Assembly: GCA_027023145.1 (NCBI GenBank)
Contig: JALVWV010000171.1
Location: 1 to 10,841 of the forward strand
Origin: Campylobacteraceae bacterium
GTDB taxonomy: Bacteria > Campylobacterota > Campylobacteria > Campylobacterales > Sulfurovaceae
Reading direction: 5' to 3'
DNA length: 10,841 nt
Position 1 is the stretch's first letter; each line of letters opens with the position of its first letter. Positions 1-7,676 of the stretch are shown here, one piece after another. The translations under genes and the position numbers were made by a program. The notes under the pieces were generated by a model. It was not told where the DNA came from. It saw only the letters and a list, made by a program, of their open reading frames with translations, and did not search any database.

Positions 1-405
1 GTACCGCGCTCCCCCAAAGAGGCGGAAGAAAATATTCAGCCTGATGCTAGCGAAGTCTACAAACGATACGATCTCCATCTCCACGTCCCGGAGGGGGCGA
101 CCCCCAAAGACGGTCCGAGTGCGGGGATCGCAATGGTGACGGTGATCGCATCTATCCTCAGTGAGCGGGCGGTGGACAATAAAATCGCCATGACGGGAGA
201 AGTGACACTTACCGGCAAGGTTCTCCCCATCGGCGGACTCAAAGAGAAGCTTATTGCTGCTTACAAAGCTGGAGTAACCCGGGCATTGATTCCTCAAAAA
301 AATTATGATCGGGACTTAAAAGATATTCCAAAAGAGGTGAAGCAGCACGTGAGAATCGTGGGGGTTACCCATGTGAAAGAGATACTGGAGATGGCGCTGG
401 TGTGA
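1..405 (+). CDS. lon: ATP-dependent Lon protease, C-terminal fragment
   Basis: This is the end of the Lon (LonA) protease, an ATP-driven cytoplasmic serine protease that degrades misfolded and regulatory proteins. Only the last 134 residues are in the window; the reading frame is open to the left edge, so the ATPase and N-terminal domains lie outside. The visible part is the proteolytic domain. The nucleophile motif PKDGPSAG places the catalytic Ser at visible residue 40 (bases 118-120). The GGLKEKL motif supplies the catalytic Lys 43 residues later, the same spacing as Ser679/Lys722 of E. coli Lon. MTGEVTL and a closing hydrophobic helix are also typical. The gene ends with TGA at 403-405 and converges on the response regulator gene. 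The ATG at 133 lies inside the catalytic domain and is not a start. Identification is firm. Confidence 0.97.
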   Translation, partial: VPRSPKEAEENIQPDASEVYKRYDLHLHVPEGATPKDGPSAGIAMVTVIASILSERAVDNKIAMTGEVTLTGKVLPIGGLKEKLIAAYKAGVTRALIPQKNYDRDLKDIPKEVKQHVRIVGVTHVKEILEMALV

Positions 406-408
406 TAT

Positions 409-426
409 CTGATCCGATAGGATCAG
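409..426. repeat. Palindrome 1 after lon
   Basis: A perfect 7-bp inverted repeat, CTGATCC and GGATCAG, encloses a GATA loop. It starts 3 nt after the lon stop codon. There is no T-run on either side, so it is not a classical intrinsic terminator, though it could still slow or protect transcript ends from the two convergent genes. Confidence 0.75.
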
Positions 427-447
427 GAGCAGCGACCTCGGTCGCTG
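426..447 (+). repeat. REP-like unit with GGAGCA head, after lon
   Basis: A GGAGCA head (426-431) is followed by the stem-loop GCGAC-CTCG-GTCGC (432-445). With flanking bases the palindrome is 8 bp per arm (430-447). The head matches exactly the one before the palindrome at 10777-10790, and the stem differs from that copy by a compensated exchange at its second base pair (G-C to C-G). It therefore appears to belong to the same repeat family as the cluster at the right end of the window. Confidence 0.7.
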
Positions 448-452
448 ATAGG

Positions 453-470
453 ATAGGTGACTGAGGTCAC
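453..470 (+). repeat. REP-like unit with ATAG head, after lon
   Basis: ATAG (453-456) is followed directly by the palindrome GTGAC-TGAG-GTCAC (457-470). It is the third palindrome in the 76-nt space between the convergent lon and response regulator genes. The ATAG head followed by a stem resembles the unit at 10613-10637. It is short, so family membership is less certain than for the GGAGCA unit. Confidence 0.55.
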
Positions 471-481
471 ATTCCCGAAGA

Positions 482-859
482 TCAGGCGTCTGGCGCCCAC
501 TTGCGGATCTTGGTGATCAACTCATTTTCATTGATGGGTTTGAGGAGGAAGTCGTCGGCACCGAGATCAAAAATGGTGCTTTTTTGTGTGTCATCGGTGG
601 TCAGAACTAAGACTGGGATGCTGCTGTTATTGCTGTCGGATCGGAAAATTTTGAGGAACTCTTTTCCATCAAGTACTGGCATGATGATGTCCAGCAAGAC
701 CAGGTTGATCCCTCCATCTCCTTTGATTGCGGCTAGCGCCTCGGATCCATTTTCTGCTTCGACGGTATCACGGATTACATCCGGATATTTTTTGAGCAAG
801 GCTTGCAATAATTTGCGATTGATAAAATCATCATCGACGATTAGTACTTTTAGATTCAT
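482..859 (-). CDS. Single-domain response regulator (CheY-like)
   Basis: A 125-residue protein consisting only of a receiver domain, with no DNA-binding or enzymatic output. Visible key residues are the acidic cluster DDD at 9-11, phosphoacceptor Asp57 in LLDIIMP, the switch Thr87, the aromatic switch position Phe104 and the conserved Lys107 in LKP. All are intact, so it should be phosphorylated. It is the last gene of the Hpt / hybrid kinase / regulator cluster. Its ATG lies 4 nt after the kinase stop codon, with a GGAG ribosome site overlapping that stop codon, so the two are probably translationally coupled. It likely receives phosphate through the Hpt protein or directly from the kinase, then acts by protein-protein contact as CheY or DivK do. 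The target cannot be told from the sequence. Confidence 0.93.
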   Translation of the reverse strand: MNLKVLIVDDDFINRKLLQALLKKYPDVIRDTVEAENGSEALAAIKGDGGINLVLLDIIMPVLDGKEFLKIFRSDSNNSSIPVLVLTTDDTQKSTIFDLGADDFLLKPINENELITKIRKWAPDA

Positions 860-863
860 GCTG

Positions 864-3335
864 TTACTCCAAAGTATTCAGGATAGACTCAATACCCTTT
901 ATTGAAAGGACGGAATCTATTTTTAGATAGCTCAATCCCTCAAAGAGACCCAGATTGTCCGGACCACTGGTGAGGATAAGTGGCGTGTGTTTTTGTGCAA
1001 GTATTTCCCGACTGGCTTCATTGATAAATTCTTCATCTATAAAAATAGCTTGATACTCCTGCTGGTGTATCGTCTGCTCAAATTCAGCCGCAGTGGAAAC
1101 AAGGATGGTTTGGCGGTTCAGTATTTTGAGCAAGCGTTCAATGATTCTGCGGCTTAGCTCAGAGCGCTTGGCAACAAGAATAGTGGAACTCCTGCCAGAA
1201 GGAGGGATATCCGGAAGAGAGGATTCGGTATTATCGGGTTGCTTCTGTAATGTCTGAGCTATGCCAGATGGAGGGGTGTCTGCAGCAGGCGGTTTGGTAT
1301 CGGGTGTTGCCTCATCCGGTTCTGGTGTTTCGTCCACAGCAGGAGGTGTTACGATTGGAATGTTGTCGGTCGGAGTCTCTTGCTCGAGTTGTGCGTTGCT
1401 GGCTAAGAATTTATTGAGGACATAAAGGAGTTCATTCATCTCGATAGGCTTGGAGACGTATTCATCCAGCCCCTCATCCAAGAAGCGCTCTCGATCCCCT
1501 TTGAGCGCATTGGCTGTCAGGGCAACGATAGGAATGTGGGGCAAGTTGTTCTCCTGTTCGTACTCGAGGATAGCATGGGTCGCTTCCACTCCATCCATGA
1601 TCGGCATCTGAATGTCCATGAAAATAATATCATAGGTGCCAGCTTTCCGTTTCTCAAGGGCTTCCTGACCATTACTGGTCAGATCGGTTTCCAGCCCCAT
1701 GGTGTGCATGATATTTTGGATCAGCCGCTGGTTGATGGCGTTGTCTTCTGCGATCAGCGCTTTGGCATTAAAGACAGTCTTGGCGATGGTTGCCTCTGGT
1801 GTCTCTTTGTGTGAGGTCTCTTTGACGTTGATCTTGCTCTGGATGGCTCGAACCAGTTTGGTTGGAGTGAGAGGCTGAAGGATAACACTTTCTGAAGGGA
1901 TTTGGAATGCTTTGATTCGGTCACGATTGACAAGATCTGCGATGAAAATAAGCTGCTTGTGGTCGAGGTGCTCCAGCGCCTGAAGTGCTTCTTCGGGGGT
2001 ATGACTGATGTCGACAATGACCAAAGAGGCTGGCCGGGTTTTTAGCAGTTCTTTGAGGCGAGGTATGGTCGAAAAGGTCTCGGTATCGGTTCCGTAAAAA
2101 TGGAGATAGTTGTTGAGAATTTTATCCGATTCGATGATGGGGTCATGGGTGTGTTGGCACACAGGGATGTTGGCAAAAATATTTTCAAGCACTCCTTCGG
2201 AGCTCAGAACCTCTTCGAGTGGGAGGGTGAAGGTAAAGGTGCTTCCTTTCCCTTTTTCGCTCTGGACGTCGATCTTGCCGCCCATAAGCTCGACGTATCG
2301 TTGGGCGATCGTGAGTCCCAGACCGGCACCGCCGTACTTACGTGTGGTATCAAGATCTCCCTGGGCAAAGGACTGGAAGATATGTTCTGTTTGTTTGGCG
2401 GTCATCCCAACTCCGGTATCAGAGACCTGGAATTGAATCAGGGCTTTGCCCTCCTTTGAGTCGAGTTGTTTGATATCCAGTGCAACTGTACCGCCAGGAT
2501 TGGTGAATTTAACGGCGTTGCTGAGCAGGTTGATAAGTATTTCACGGATCTTGGTGGGATCCCCTTTGAGTTGCGGGTGGATTCGCATATCGATGTTGTA
2601 CTTGAGCTCGAGGCTTTTTTCGGCAGCAGAGACGGCGTAGGTTTCGACCGCTGCTTCAAACTCGGGATGAGTCTCAAAAGGGATATCTTCGATCTCAACT
2701 TTGTTGCTTTCTATTTTCGAGAGATCCAAAATGTTGTTAATAATACTCAGTAGATTTTGGGCGCTCTTGTCGATAACACTGATAAACTCTCTTTGTTCTT
2801 CAGTGGCATCGGTCGCTTTGAGAAGATCGGTAAAGCCGATGATGCCATTCATCGGGGTGCGGATTTCGTGGGACATGTTGGCCAAAAAGAGAGACTTGGC
2901 CTCATGTGGATCAAGAGCAGGCGTTTCGCTTTGGTGAGCCTGCTCGATCATGTCACCAAGAAAAGCAAATGCCGCGTGCGTATCTTCAGGCTTTGAAAGA
3001 TCCATTGATTTGACAGCCTGGATCTCTTCGTCCGTATAGTTGCCGGACTCTTCAGCGATTCGTACCCCCTTTTTGAGGAGTGTTACCAGTTCGCTGGTAT
3101 GCGTATCGTTGCCCTGTGTTTGAAATGCGCGAGGTATCAATACTATGAGCAGAAGAAGGAGAATCGCCATGGTGCCAAAGATCAAGACGCCTGTCATCCC
3201 AGAGAGGTATTCTGGTTGCGCAGTTGCCCCCGAGAGATAATCAACGTAAGCAACATAGAGGAGATAGGCTACGCCGATGAGCAACAGCACGCTGATGCCG
3301 ATCAGGGAATTTTTGAGACCGTTTTTACTATTCAT
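864..3335 (-). CDS. Hybrid sensor histidine kinase with one intact and two degenerate receiver domains
   Basis: An 823-residue membrane-bound hybrid kinase. Two membrane helices (about 11-33 and 49-69) are joined by only about 15 residues, so there is no real periplasmic sensor domain, and no PAS or HAMP domain is evident. A HisKA domain follows, with His156 in NMSHEIRTPMNG, then the ATPase domain: N box REILINLLSNAVKF (264-277), G1 box DTGVG (306-310) and G2 box GGAGLGL (335-341). Residues about 385-500 look like a degenerate receiver: Asp442 is in place but the conserved Lys is Gln487. Residues 525-645 are an intact receiver with Asp574 in FMDIQMP and Lys629. A Pro/Thr/Glu-rich linker (650-715) leads to a third receiver-like domain (717-823) that keeps Asp767 but has AKR in place of the N-terminal acidic pair. 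The architecture recalls BarA-type kinases. The start has AAGGAG 7 nt upstream. Confidence 0.93.
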   Translation of the reverse strand: MNSKNGLKNSLIGISVLLLIGVAYLLYVAYVDYLSGATAQPEYLSGMTGVLIFGTMAILLLLLIVLIPRAFQTQGNDTHTSELVTLLKKGVRIAEESGNYTDEEIQAVKSMDLSKPEDTHAAFAFLGDMIEQAHQSETPALDPHEAKSLFLANMSHEIRTPMNGIIGFTDLLKATDATEEQREFISVIDKSAQNLLSIINNILDLSKIESNKVEIEDIPFETHPEFEAAVETYAVSAAEKSLELKYNIDMRIHPQLKGDPTKIREILINLLSNAVKFTNPGGTVALDIKQLDSKEGKALIQFQVSDTGVGMTAKQTEHIFQSFAQGDLDTTRKYGGAGLGLTIAQRYVELMGGKIDVQSEKGKGSTFTFTLPLEEVLSSEGVLENIFANIPVCQHTHDPIIESDKILNNYLHFYGTDTETFSTIPRLKELLKTRPASLVIVDISHTPEEALQALEHLDHKQLIFIADLVNRDRIKAFQIPSESVILQPLTPTKLVRAIQSKINVKETSHKETPEATIAKTVFNAKALIAEDNAINQRLIQNIMHTMGLETDLTSNGQEALEKRKAGTYDIIFMDIQMPIMDGVEATHAILEYEQENNLPHIPIVALTANALKGDRERFLDEGLDEYVSKPIEMNELLYVLNKFLASNAQLEQETPTDNIPIVTPPAVDETPEPDEATPDTKPPAADTPPSGIAQTLQKQPDNTESSLPDIPPSGRSSTILVAKRSELSRRIIERLLKILNRQTILVSTAAEFEQTIHQQEYQAIFIDEEFINEASREILAQKHTPLILTSGPDNLGLFEGLSYLKIDSVLSIKGIESILNTLE

Positions 3336-3347
3336 TGCGTTGCTCCT

Positions 3348-5237
3348 TTATTCTTCGATAAATGTTACCAGCGTTTTGAGCTGCCCGACAAACGTCTGGA
3401 GTAGTTCGGATGTTGCTGATGGCGATTCGTTGTATTGCAGGGTATCGAGGGTCTCGGCCAGTGGATCGATACGCAGATTGCTTGCGGCACCCTTGAGGAG
3501 ATGAGCTGTTTTTTGAATGGTATCGATATCGTTGGTGCGTTGTGCTTCTTCAAATACAGATAGATTCTCTTTGGCTTGCTGGATAAAGTCAGAAACAAAC
3601 TCTTGGACGAGCGACTCCGGCAGACCAAGATCATCTGCAGCAACCTGGGTGTTGAAGTCAAAGGGGATAGGCTCTACAGCCTCAAGAGAGAATGCCGTGG
3701 AGGTCACTGCTTCTGTGGGGGGAGTTGTTGCAGAGGATTTGGGTTTGGGGTCAGTCTCCATTTTGGGCTGGGACGGTTCGGGTGAGGAGATTGGCTCCCG
3801 ATCGAGATCCTGTTGAATGTGCTGAATCATACCATAGAAATAGTCAACGAGATGCTCTCTCTCTTTCGAAGTTGCATCCTCCAACTGCTCAAGTACTTGG
3901 GAGAGTCGAGGAAGATGGAGGAGCTGGGCAGCGTCTTTCATGGAGAGAAGATTTTTTTTGAAAAGATGAAGGTCATTGCTCTCGAGTCCCGTTTTGTATT
4001 GCAGAGATTCTTCAGTGAACTGCCGGAGAAACCTGAGGTACTCTTCTCGTGTGATGCCGATCATCTCGGCATTGGTCGTATAGTCTGCTAGTGGCTCACT
4101 TCCAGGTTGGTATGTGCCTGTGAACGCCGTAGATTTGGCGGCAGCACCCTCTTCCCCTTTGAGTGAGAAAGCCCCACCTTCATCGGTGTCTGCGAGTGAG
4201 ATGACTTCCTCTTTGTCATCTGTGTCCGTGTTGAGCAGATCGAAAAAATCCTCTTCATCTTCATTATGTGTTTGCGTCTCCTGAACGTGAGACGCAATCG
4301 CTCCAACGTCCTCATGTGCCTCTGTGCTCTCAGGTTCATCCTGTATGTTGAGCAGATCAGATATGGTTTCCTCTTCCAGTTGCGTAAGGGTAGATGTGGC
4401 AGTAGTACTTTCCTTGGTTAGATCAGAGGGATCGAGCAGGCTCTCTTTTGTGTCCTCTTGCGATTCTGATATGGAGAGTACAGGCGTTTCAGGCGCCGAT
4501 GACGCATCGTGATCCTCTAGCCAATCGGGTAAGGCTATCTCTTCGTCTGTTTCTGTGGCAGGAATGGTTTCGTCATCCAGCATGGTGAGGACATTCTCCT
4601 CGTCCGGGGCGGGGGCTTGGGGAAGATCAAGAGAAGGGAGCTCCAACGTGTCTGTTTCTGAGAGCAGCGTTTCCGGTTCGGGTGTTTCTGGCAGAGAGGT
4701 GGGGACAGCATCAGGGAGGATCGCTTCTGGCTCCGTGATGCTAGGTTGCTCTTCGTGTGATACGATGGGAGCTTCAGGCTCCTCAGATCCTTCCTCATGC
4801 AGAGCAGCAGAAGTCTCGGGCTGATCGAGGGTCGCAAGAGGCATATCATCACCCTCTTCGAGCGCCTCGTCTTCGACAGGTTGCTCGCTGACCTCTTGGT
4901 TATGATCCTGGGAGGGGATATCCGGTTCGGGTATCAGGATGGAGGGCGAGAGAGAGGTGGTCGAATCGGTTTCGTCGGTGTGTGCTTCCGAAACCGATTG
5001 AAACTCCTCTTCGTCGATCCGATAGAAGGAGCCTCCTCCGAGGATCGTTTGGATTGGACTCTTGGTGAATGTTCGGATCTTCCCATTGATCAGACACGTA
5101 CGGTTTTCCTCATCAAGCTGAAAATCACCAAATCGGAATCGTTCTGCCAATAGAAAGATATGTGTGGTTCCAACACTTTTCAAAAATGCTTCATCGGCCG
5201 CCAAAACAGCGTTCTCATTGTTGAGAATGAAAAACAT
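3348..5237 (-). CDS. Tandem Hpt-domain phosphotransfer protein with long acidic linker
   Basis: A 629-residue protein, probably cytoplasmic, that serves as the histidine phosphotransfer partner of the downstream hybrid kinase. The C-terminal domain (about 525-629) is a canonical Hpt with phosphorylatable His579 in AHLLKGAASNL. Residues about 390-475 align with the same fold, but the equivalent segment reads NLLSMKDAAQLL, with Leu431 in place of His, so this domain cannot carry phosphate. Residues 1-75 begin FILNNENAVLAADEAF, weakly reminiscent of a PAS domain. Residues about 80-380 are a low-complexity linker rich in Glu, Asp, Pro, Ser and Thr, containing DLLN twice (294-297 and 333-336). I chose ATG at 5237 because AAAAGGGG precedes it by 7 nt. 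A TTG at 5282 would add 15 residues but sits beside a likely promoter. The stop codon is 12 nt before the kinase gene. Confidence 0.85.
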   Translation of the reverse strand: MFFILNNENAVLAADEAFLKSVGTTHIFLLAERFRFGDFQLDEENRTCLINGKIRTFTKSPIQTILGGGSFYRIDEEEFQSVSEAHTDETDSTTSLSPSILIPEPDIPSQDHNQEVSEQPVEDEALEEGDDMPLATLDQPETSAALHEEGSEEPEAPIVSHEEQPSITEPEAILPDAVPTSLPETPEPETLLSETDTLELPSLDLPQAPAPDEENVLTMLDDETIPATETDEEIALPDWLEDHDASSAPETPVLSISESQEDTKESLLDPSDLTKESTTATSTLTQLEEETISDLLNIQDEPESTEAHEDVGAIASHVQETQTHNEDEEDFFDLLNTDTDDKEEVISLADTDEGGAFSLKGEEGAAAKSTAFTGTYQPGSEPLADYTTNAEMIGITREEYLRFLRQFTEESLQYKTGLESNDLHLFKKNLLSMKDAAQLLHLPRLSQVLEQLEDATSKEREHLVDYFYGMIQHIQQDLDREPISSPEPSQPKMETDPKPKSSATTPPTEAVTSTAFSLEAVEPIPFDFNTQVAADDLGLPESLVQEFVSDFIQQAKENLSVFEEAQRTNDIDTIQKTAHLLKGAASNLRIDPLAETLDTLQYNESPSATSELLQTFVGQLKTLVTFIEE

Positions 5238-5283
5238 GGAATAGCCCCTTTTCTTGAATGCTTGTTTGCAAAATTTGCTCAAT

Positions 5284-5289
5284 GGTATA
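5284..5289 (-). promoter_or_regulatory. Possible -10 element for the phosphorelay operon
   Basis: On the minus strand this reads TATACC, preceded by an A-run (CCAAAAAAAG) within the AT-rich 99-nt gap between uvrC and the Hpt gene. A transcript starting just downstream would have a leader of about 40 nt before the ATG at 5237. No good -35 box is visible, which is usual for sigma-70 promoters of Campylobacterota. It is a prediction only. Confidence 0.3.
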
Positions 5290-5336
5290 CTTTTTTTGGT
5301 TAAAGGTGCCTAAAAATTCCATTTTTTAATATCAAT

Positions 5337-7169
5337 TTACTTGTTATTCGGTGTTTTTTTGACTTTTAAAGCCATTTTTTTTCCGATAACCGATGCAATT
5401 TCTTCTTCGGAGGCTTGGGCTATGGCATCAAATTTCCCAAAATAATCGAGGAGTTTTTTGACCGTAGCTGCACCAATTCCCTTCTGCTCAAGGAGAGCGA
5501 TGCGAGTGTCGGTTTGACGCTTTTTGTTTTGGTGAAAGGCGATGGCAAAGCGGTGGGCTTCGTCGCGGAGGCGTTGACACCACTGGAGACGTTTGTCGGA
5601 GGGTTGGAGTTCGAAAATCCCCTCTTCGGCATAAAGCAGATCCCGAGCGGTGCCTTTGGCCCGATGGGCTTTGGCATCGAGCTTCTCTTTGGCGATGGCG
5701 ACAACCTCGAGATTGACACGGGCTTCACGCAAGAGGTTGACGGCAAGTTGACGCAGGGTCTCACCGCCGTCGAGCAGCCACAGATCCGGCGGAGGGATTT
5801 GGTCAAATTTGGCAATACGTCGGGTGAGCATCTCGCGCATCTGGGCGTATTCGTCTCGTGCATCGAGGGTGTAGCGCCGATAGGAGGTTTTATCCCATCT
5901 TCCCTGATCCCAGACCACCATGGCGCCGACGGTCGCTTCGCCCATCAGGTGGGAGTTGTCAAACACTTCAATCCGGGTGGGGGTGGTGGCAAGGTGGAGA
6001 AGGGTGGCGATCCGCTCTTCGATCGATTCGGTGGTGGGTTGGGCACGCAGAATTTCAGTGGCGTTGGTGCGGGCGATTTCGGTGAGGCGTTTTTTGGCAC
6101 CCCGTCGGGGCGTCAGAAGGCGGATAGGGTGTGCGACTCTCCGGGAGAGGGTCGTGGCGATCTCATCGGATTCTTCGATAGGATCGGCAATGAGGATCGT
6201 GCGGGGCACCATGGGTACGTCTTCGGAGTAAAAATCCAACAGTGCCTGCTTGTAAGCGGAGGAGAGATCGAAGAGTTCGGGGAGGTTGAAAAAGCTGTGC
6301 GATGTGGAGATGATCCGCCCGTGTCGGAGGAACATCCGCACCACTGCGCCCCGTTTTTCACCCGTTTCGATGGCAAAAACATCGAGATCATCCGTCGTGG
6401 CCAGATCGATGTCAGAGTGGATGCGTAATCCCTCAATTTGCTCGATTTGATCCCGGAGTTTGGCTGCCTCTTCAAAACGTTCCTGTTCGGCGAGTTGGAA
6501 CATCCGCTCGGAGAGGCGCTGGATCAGGCCGGAGCGTTTGAGGATGGCTTGGGTGGCTTGATCGACAATGGCGGCATATTCCCGGGGTGTAATTTTCTCC
6601 TCACAGGGGGCGGGGCACTTGCCGATCTGGTGAAACAGGCACGCCTTGCCTCCGTTGAGCCCGCTCGTTTTCTGCACGAGAGGGAACACTTCATAAAGGG
6701 CATCGAGCAGCGCCCGTCCTCCGGTAGGGAACGGGCCGAAATAACGAATATTTTTCCCTTTGATAACGCGTCGTGTCAACTCAAAACGGGGGAAATCTTC
6801 GGAACGGTCAATGTAAATGTAGGGATAGGTTTTATCATCACGCAGGAGGATATTGTAGCGGGGTTTGAGTTGTTTAATGAGGCTGTTTTCCAGGATCAGG
6901 GCATCAGCTTCGGTGGGGGCGAGCAGGTACTCCAGACGTACCGCTTCGTGGAGCATTTTGGTGATGCGGGGGCCGAGAGTGGGGTTGGGGTGAAACTCGG
7001 GAGTGAAGCGCCAGTAGCTTTTGACCCGGTTGTTGAGGCTTTTAGCTTTGCCGATATAGAGGAGGCGGTCGTGGCGGTCAAAATATTGGTAGACGCCGGG
7101 CTGATCGGGGAGGGTACGGACGGCACGTTCGAGGGGGGAGGTCTCAGGCATCGCGGTTTCGGTTGGCAT
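5337..7169 (-). CDS. uvrC: Excinuclease ABC subunit C (UvrC)
   Basis: UvrC makes both incisions around DNA lesions in UvrABC nucleotide excision repair. At 610 residues it is full length. The N-terminal GIY-YIG nuclease shows GVY (25-27), YIG (38-40) and Arg48. A UvrB-binding UVR segment, RFEEAAKLRDQI, sits at 231-242. The C-terminal RNase H-like nuclease shows Asp404 in VFDNSH, Asp467 in LLDGG and His539 in DEAHRFA, followed by helix-hairpin-helix DNA-binding motifs (about 560-595). Of the four cysteines that bind a [4Fe-4S] cluster in E. coli UvrC, three are present (Cys177, Cys185, Cys189) and the first is absent. The start at 7169 overlaps the preceding gene by 26 nt; an alternative ATG at 7151 gives an 8-nt overlap. 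Neither has a clear ribosome site, which suggests translational coupling. Both keep the nuclease domain whole. Confidence 0.97.
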   Translation of the reverse strand: MPTETAMPETSPLERAVRTLPDQPGVYQYFDRHDRLLYIGKAKSLNNRVKSYWRFTPEFHPNPTLGPRITKMLHEAVRLEYLLAPTEADALILENSLIKQLKPRYNILLRDDKTYPYIYIDRSEDFPRFELTRRVIKGKNIRYFGPFPTGGRALLDALYEVFPLVQKTSGLNGGKACLFHQIGKCPAPCEEKITPREYAAIVDQATQAILKRSGLIQRLSERMFQLAEQERFEEAAKLRDQIEQIEGLRIHSDIDLATTDDLDVFAIETGEKRGAVVRMFLRHGRIISTSHSFFNLPELFDLSSAYKQALLDFYSEDVPMVPRTILIADPIEESDEIATTLSRRVAHPIRLLTPRRGAKKRLTEIARTNATEILRAQPTTESIEERIATLLHLATTPTRIEVFDNSHLMGEATVGAMVVWDQGRWDKTSYRRYTLDARDEYAQMREMLTRRIAKFDQIPPPDLWLLDGGETLRQLAVNLLREARVNLEVVAIAKEKLDAKAHRAKGTARDLLYAEEGIFELQPSDKRLQWCQRLRDEAHRFAIAFHQNKKRQTDTRIALLEQKGIGAATVKKLLDYFGKFDAIAQASEEEIASVIGKKMALKVKKTPNNK

Positions 7170-7623
7170 GGATCAGTTGGCGTGTGCGTTCAAACTGGGC
7201 ATGGAGGTCAGGATCGGAGCTGTGATCTTCAAACGTCCCTTCGGAGAGTTCGTGGTAGTGGGGGACACTGGGAAGCCAGGCTGCTTCGGCAGGGCGGGTC
7301 GTGAATTTGCTGTTGAAGAGGATGACTTTATCGGCTGCGAGGTGGCTACAGGCTGGATCGGTCGAAGCAAGTGTCTCCAGCATCGTCAAGAAGAGGGATG
7401 TCTGGTACGAGAGTTCCATCTTGTACCCCGGATGGCGCAAAGCGATGTGGAGTATCCGATCCCGCAGATAGACAAACCCGATCGCCTCCTGAAAACGCGG
7501 GGGAAGTGCCGCGAGGAAACGGCGATAACACTGATGCTGGCGAAGCGTGCGAAACTGCGGAGATCCGGTAAGGGCATTGAGGATCGTCTCAGGTGTTTTT
7601 ATCAATACCTGTTTCCTTTTCAT
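7144..7623 (-). CDS. Conserved small protein, DUF721 (DciA)-like
   Basis: A 159-residue soluble protein with no signal peptide or membrane segment. Residues about 35-85 (FLAALPPRFQEAIGFVYLRD, then ILHIALRHPGYKMELSYQ) resemble the DUF721 fold: a helix, a short beta pair beginning at an LRD turn, then a helix. DUF721 proteins include DciA, which helps load the replicative helicase in many bacteria, but the match is from memory and weak, so no function is assigned. The C-terminal part (about 110-159) is polar and rich in His, Glu and Asp. The gene overlaps the start of uvrC, and from memory H. pylori has a small hypothetical gene next to uvrC in the same way. No Shine-Dalgarno sequence is visible before the ATG; an AT-rich TATAAAAT lies immediately upstream instead. 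Confidence 0.75.
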   Translation of the reverse strand: MKRKQVLIKTPETILNALTGSPQFRTLRQHQCYRRFLAALPPRFQEAIGFVYLRDRILHIALRHPGYKMELSYQTSLFLTMLETLASTDPACSHLAADKVILFNSKFTTRPAEAAWLPSVPHYHELSEGTFEDHSSDPDLHAQFERTRQLIHANRNRDA

Positions 7624-7666
7624 GATTTTATATGTGCGCTTGCGTGAATGAAGCTTTCATATCGAG

Positions 7667-7672
7667 ATCATA
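7667..7672 (-). promoter_or_regulatory. Possible extended -10 promoter for the DUF721-like gene and uvrC
   Basis: The minus strand reads TGGTATGAT, which fits an extended -10 element (TGnTATnnT). A transcript starting about 7 nt downstream would leave a leader of about 37 nt before the ATG at 7623. A 5-bp inverted repeat (ATGAA/TTCAT, 7648-7660) would lie at its 5' end. It is a prediction from sequence alone. Confidence 0.35.
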
Positions 7673-7676
7673 CCAT

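Noticed and set aside
4100..5000. Frameshift or pseudogene in the low-complexity part of the Hpt gene
   Set aside because: The frame is open throughout, the composition is consistently acidic, and both flanking domains are in the same frame.
5238..5282. TTG start adding 15 residues to the Hpt protein
   Set aside because: The TTG lies within or next to the probable -10 region and has no Shine-Dalgarno sequence, while ATG at 5237 has AAAAGGGG at good spacing.
5415..7304. Long plus-strand open frames (337 and 288 codons) opposite uvrC
   Set aside because: They are antisense shadows of uvrC, contain no recognisable domain, and the minus frame shows all UvrC motifs without interruption.
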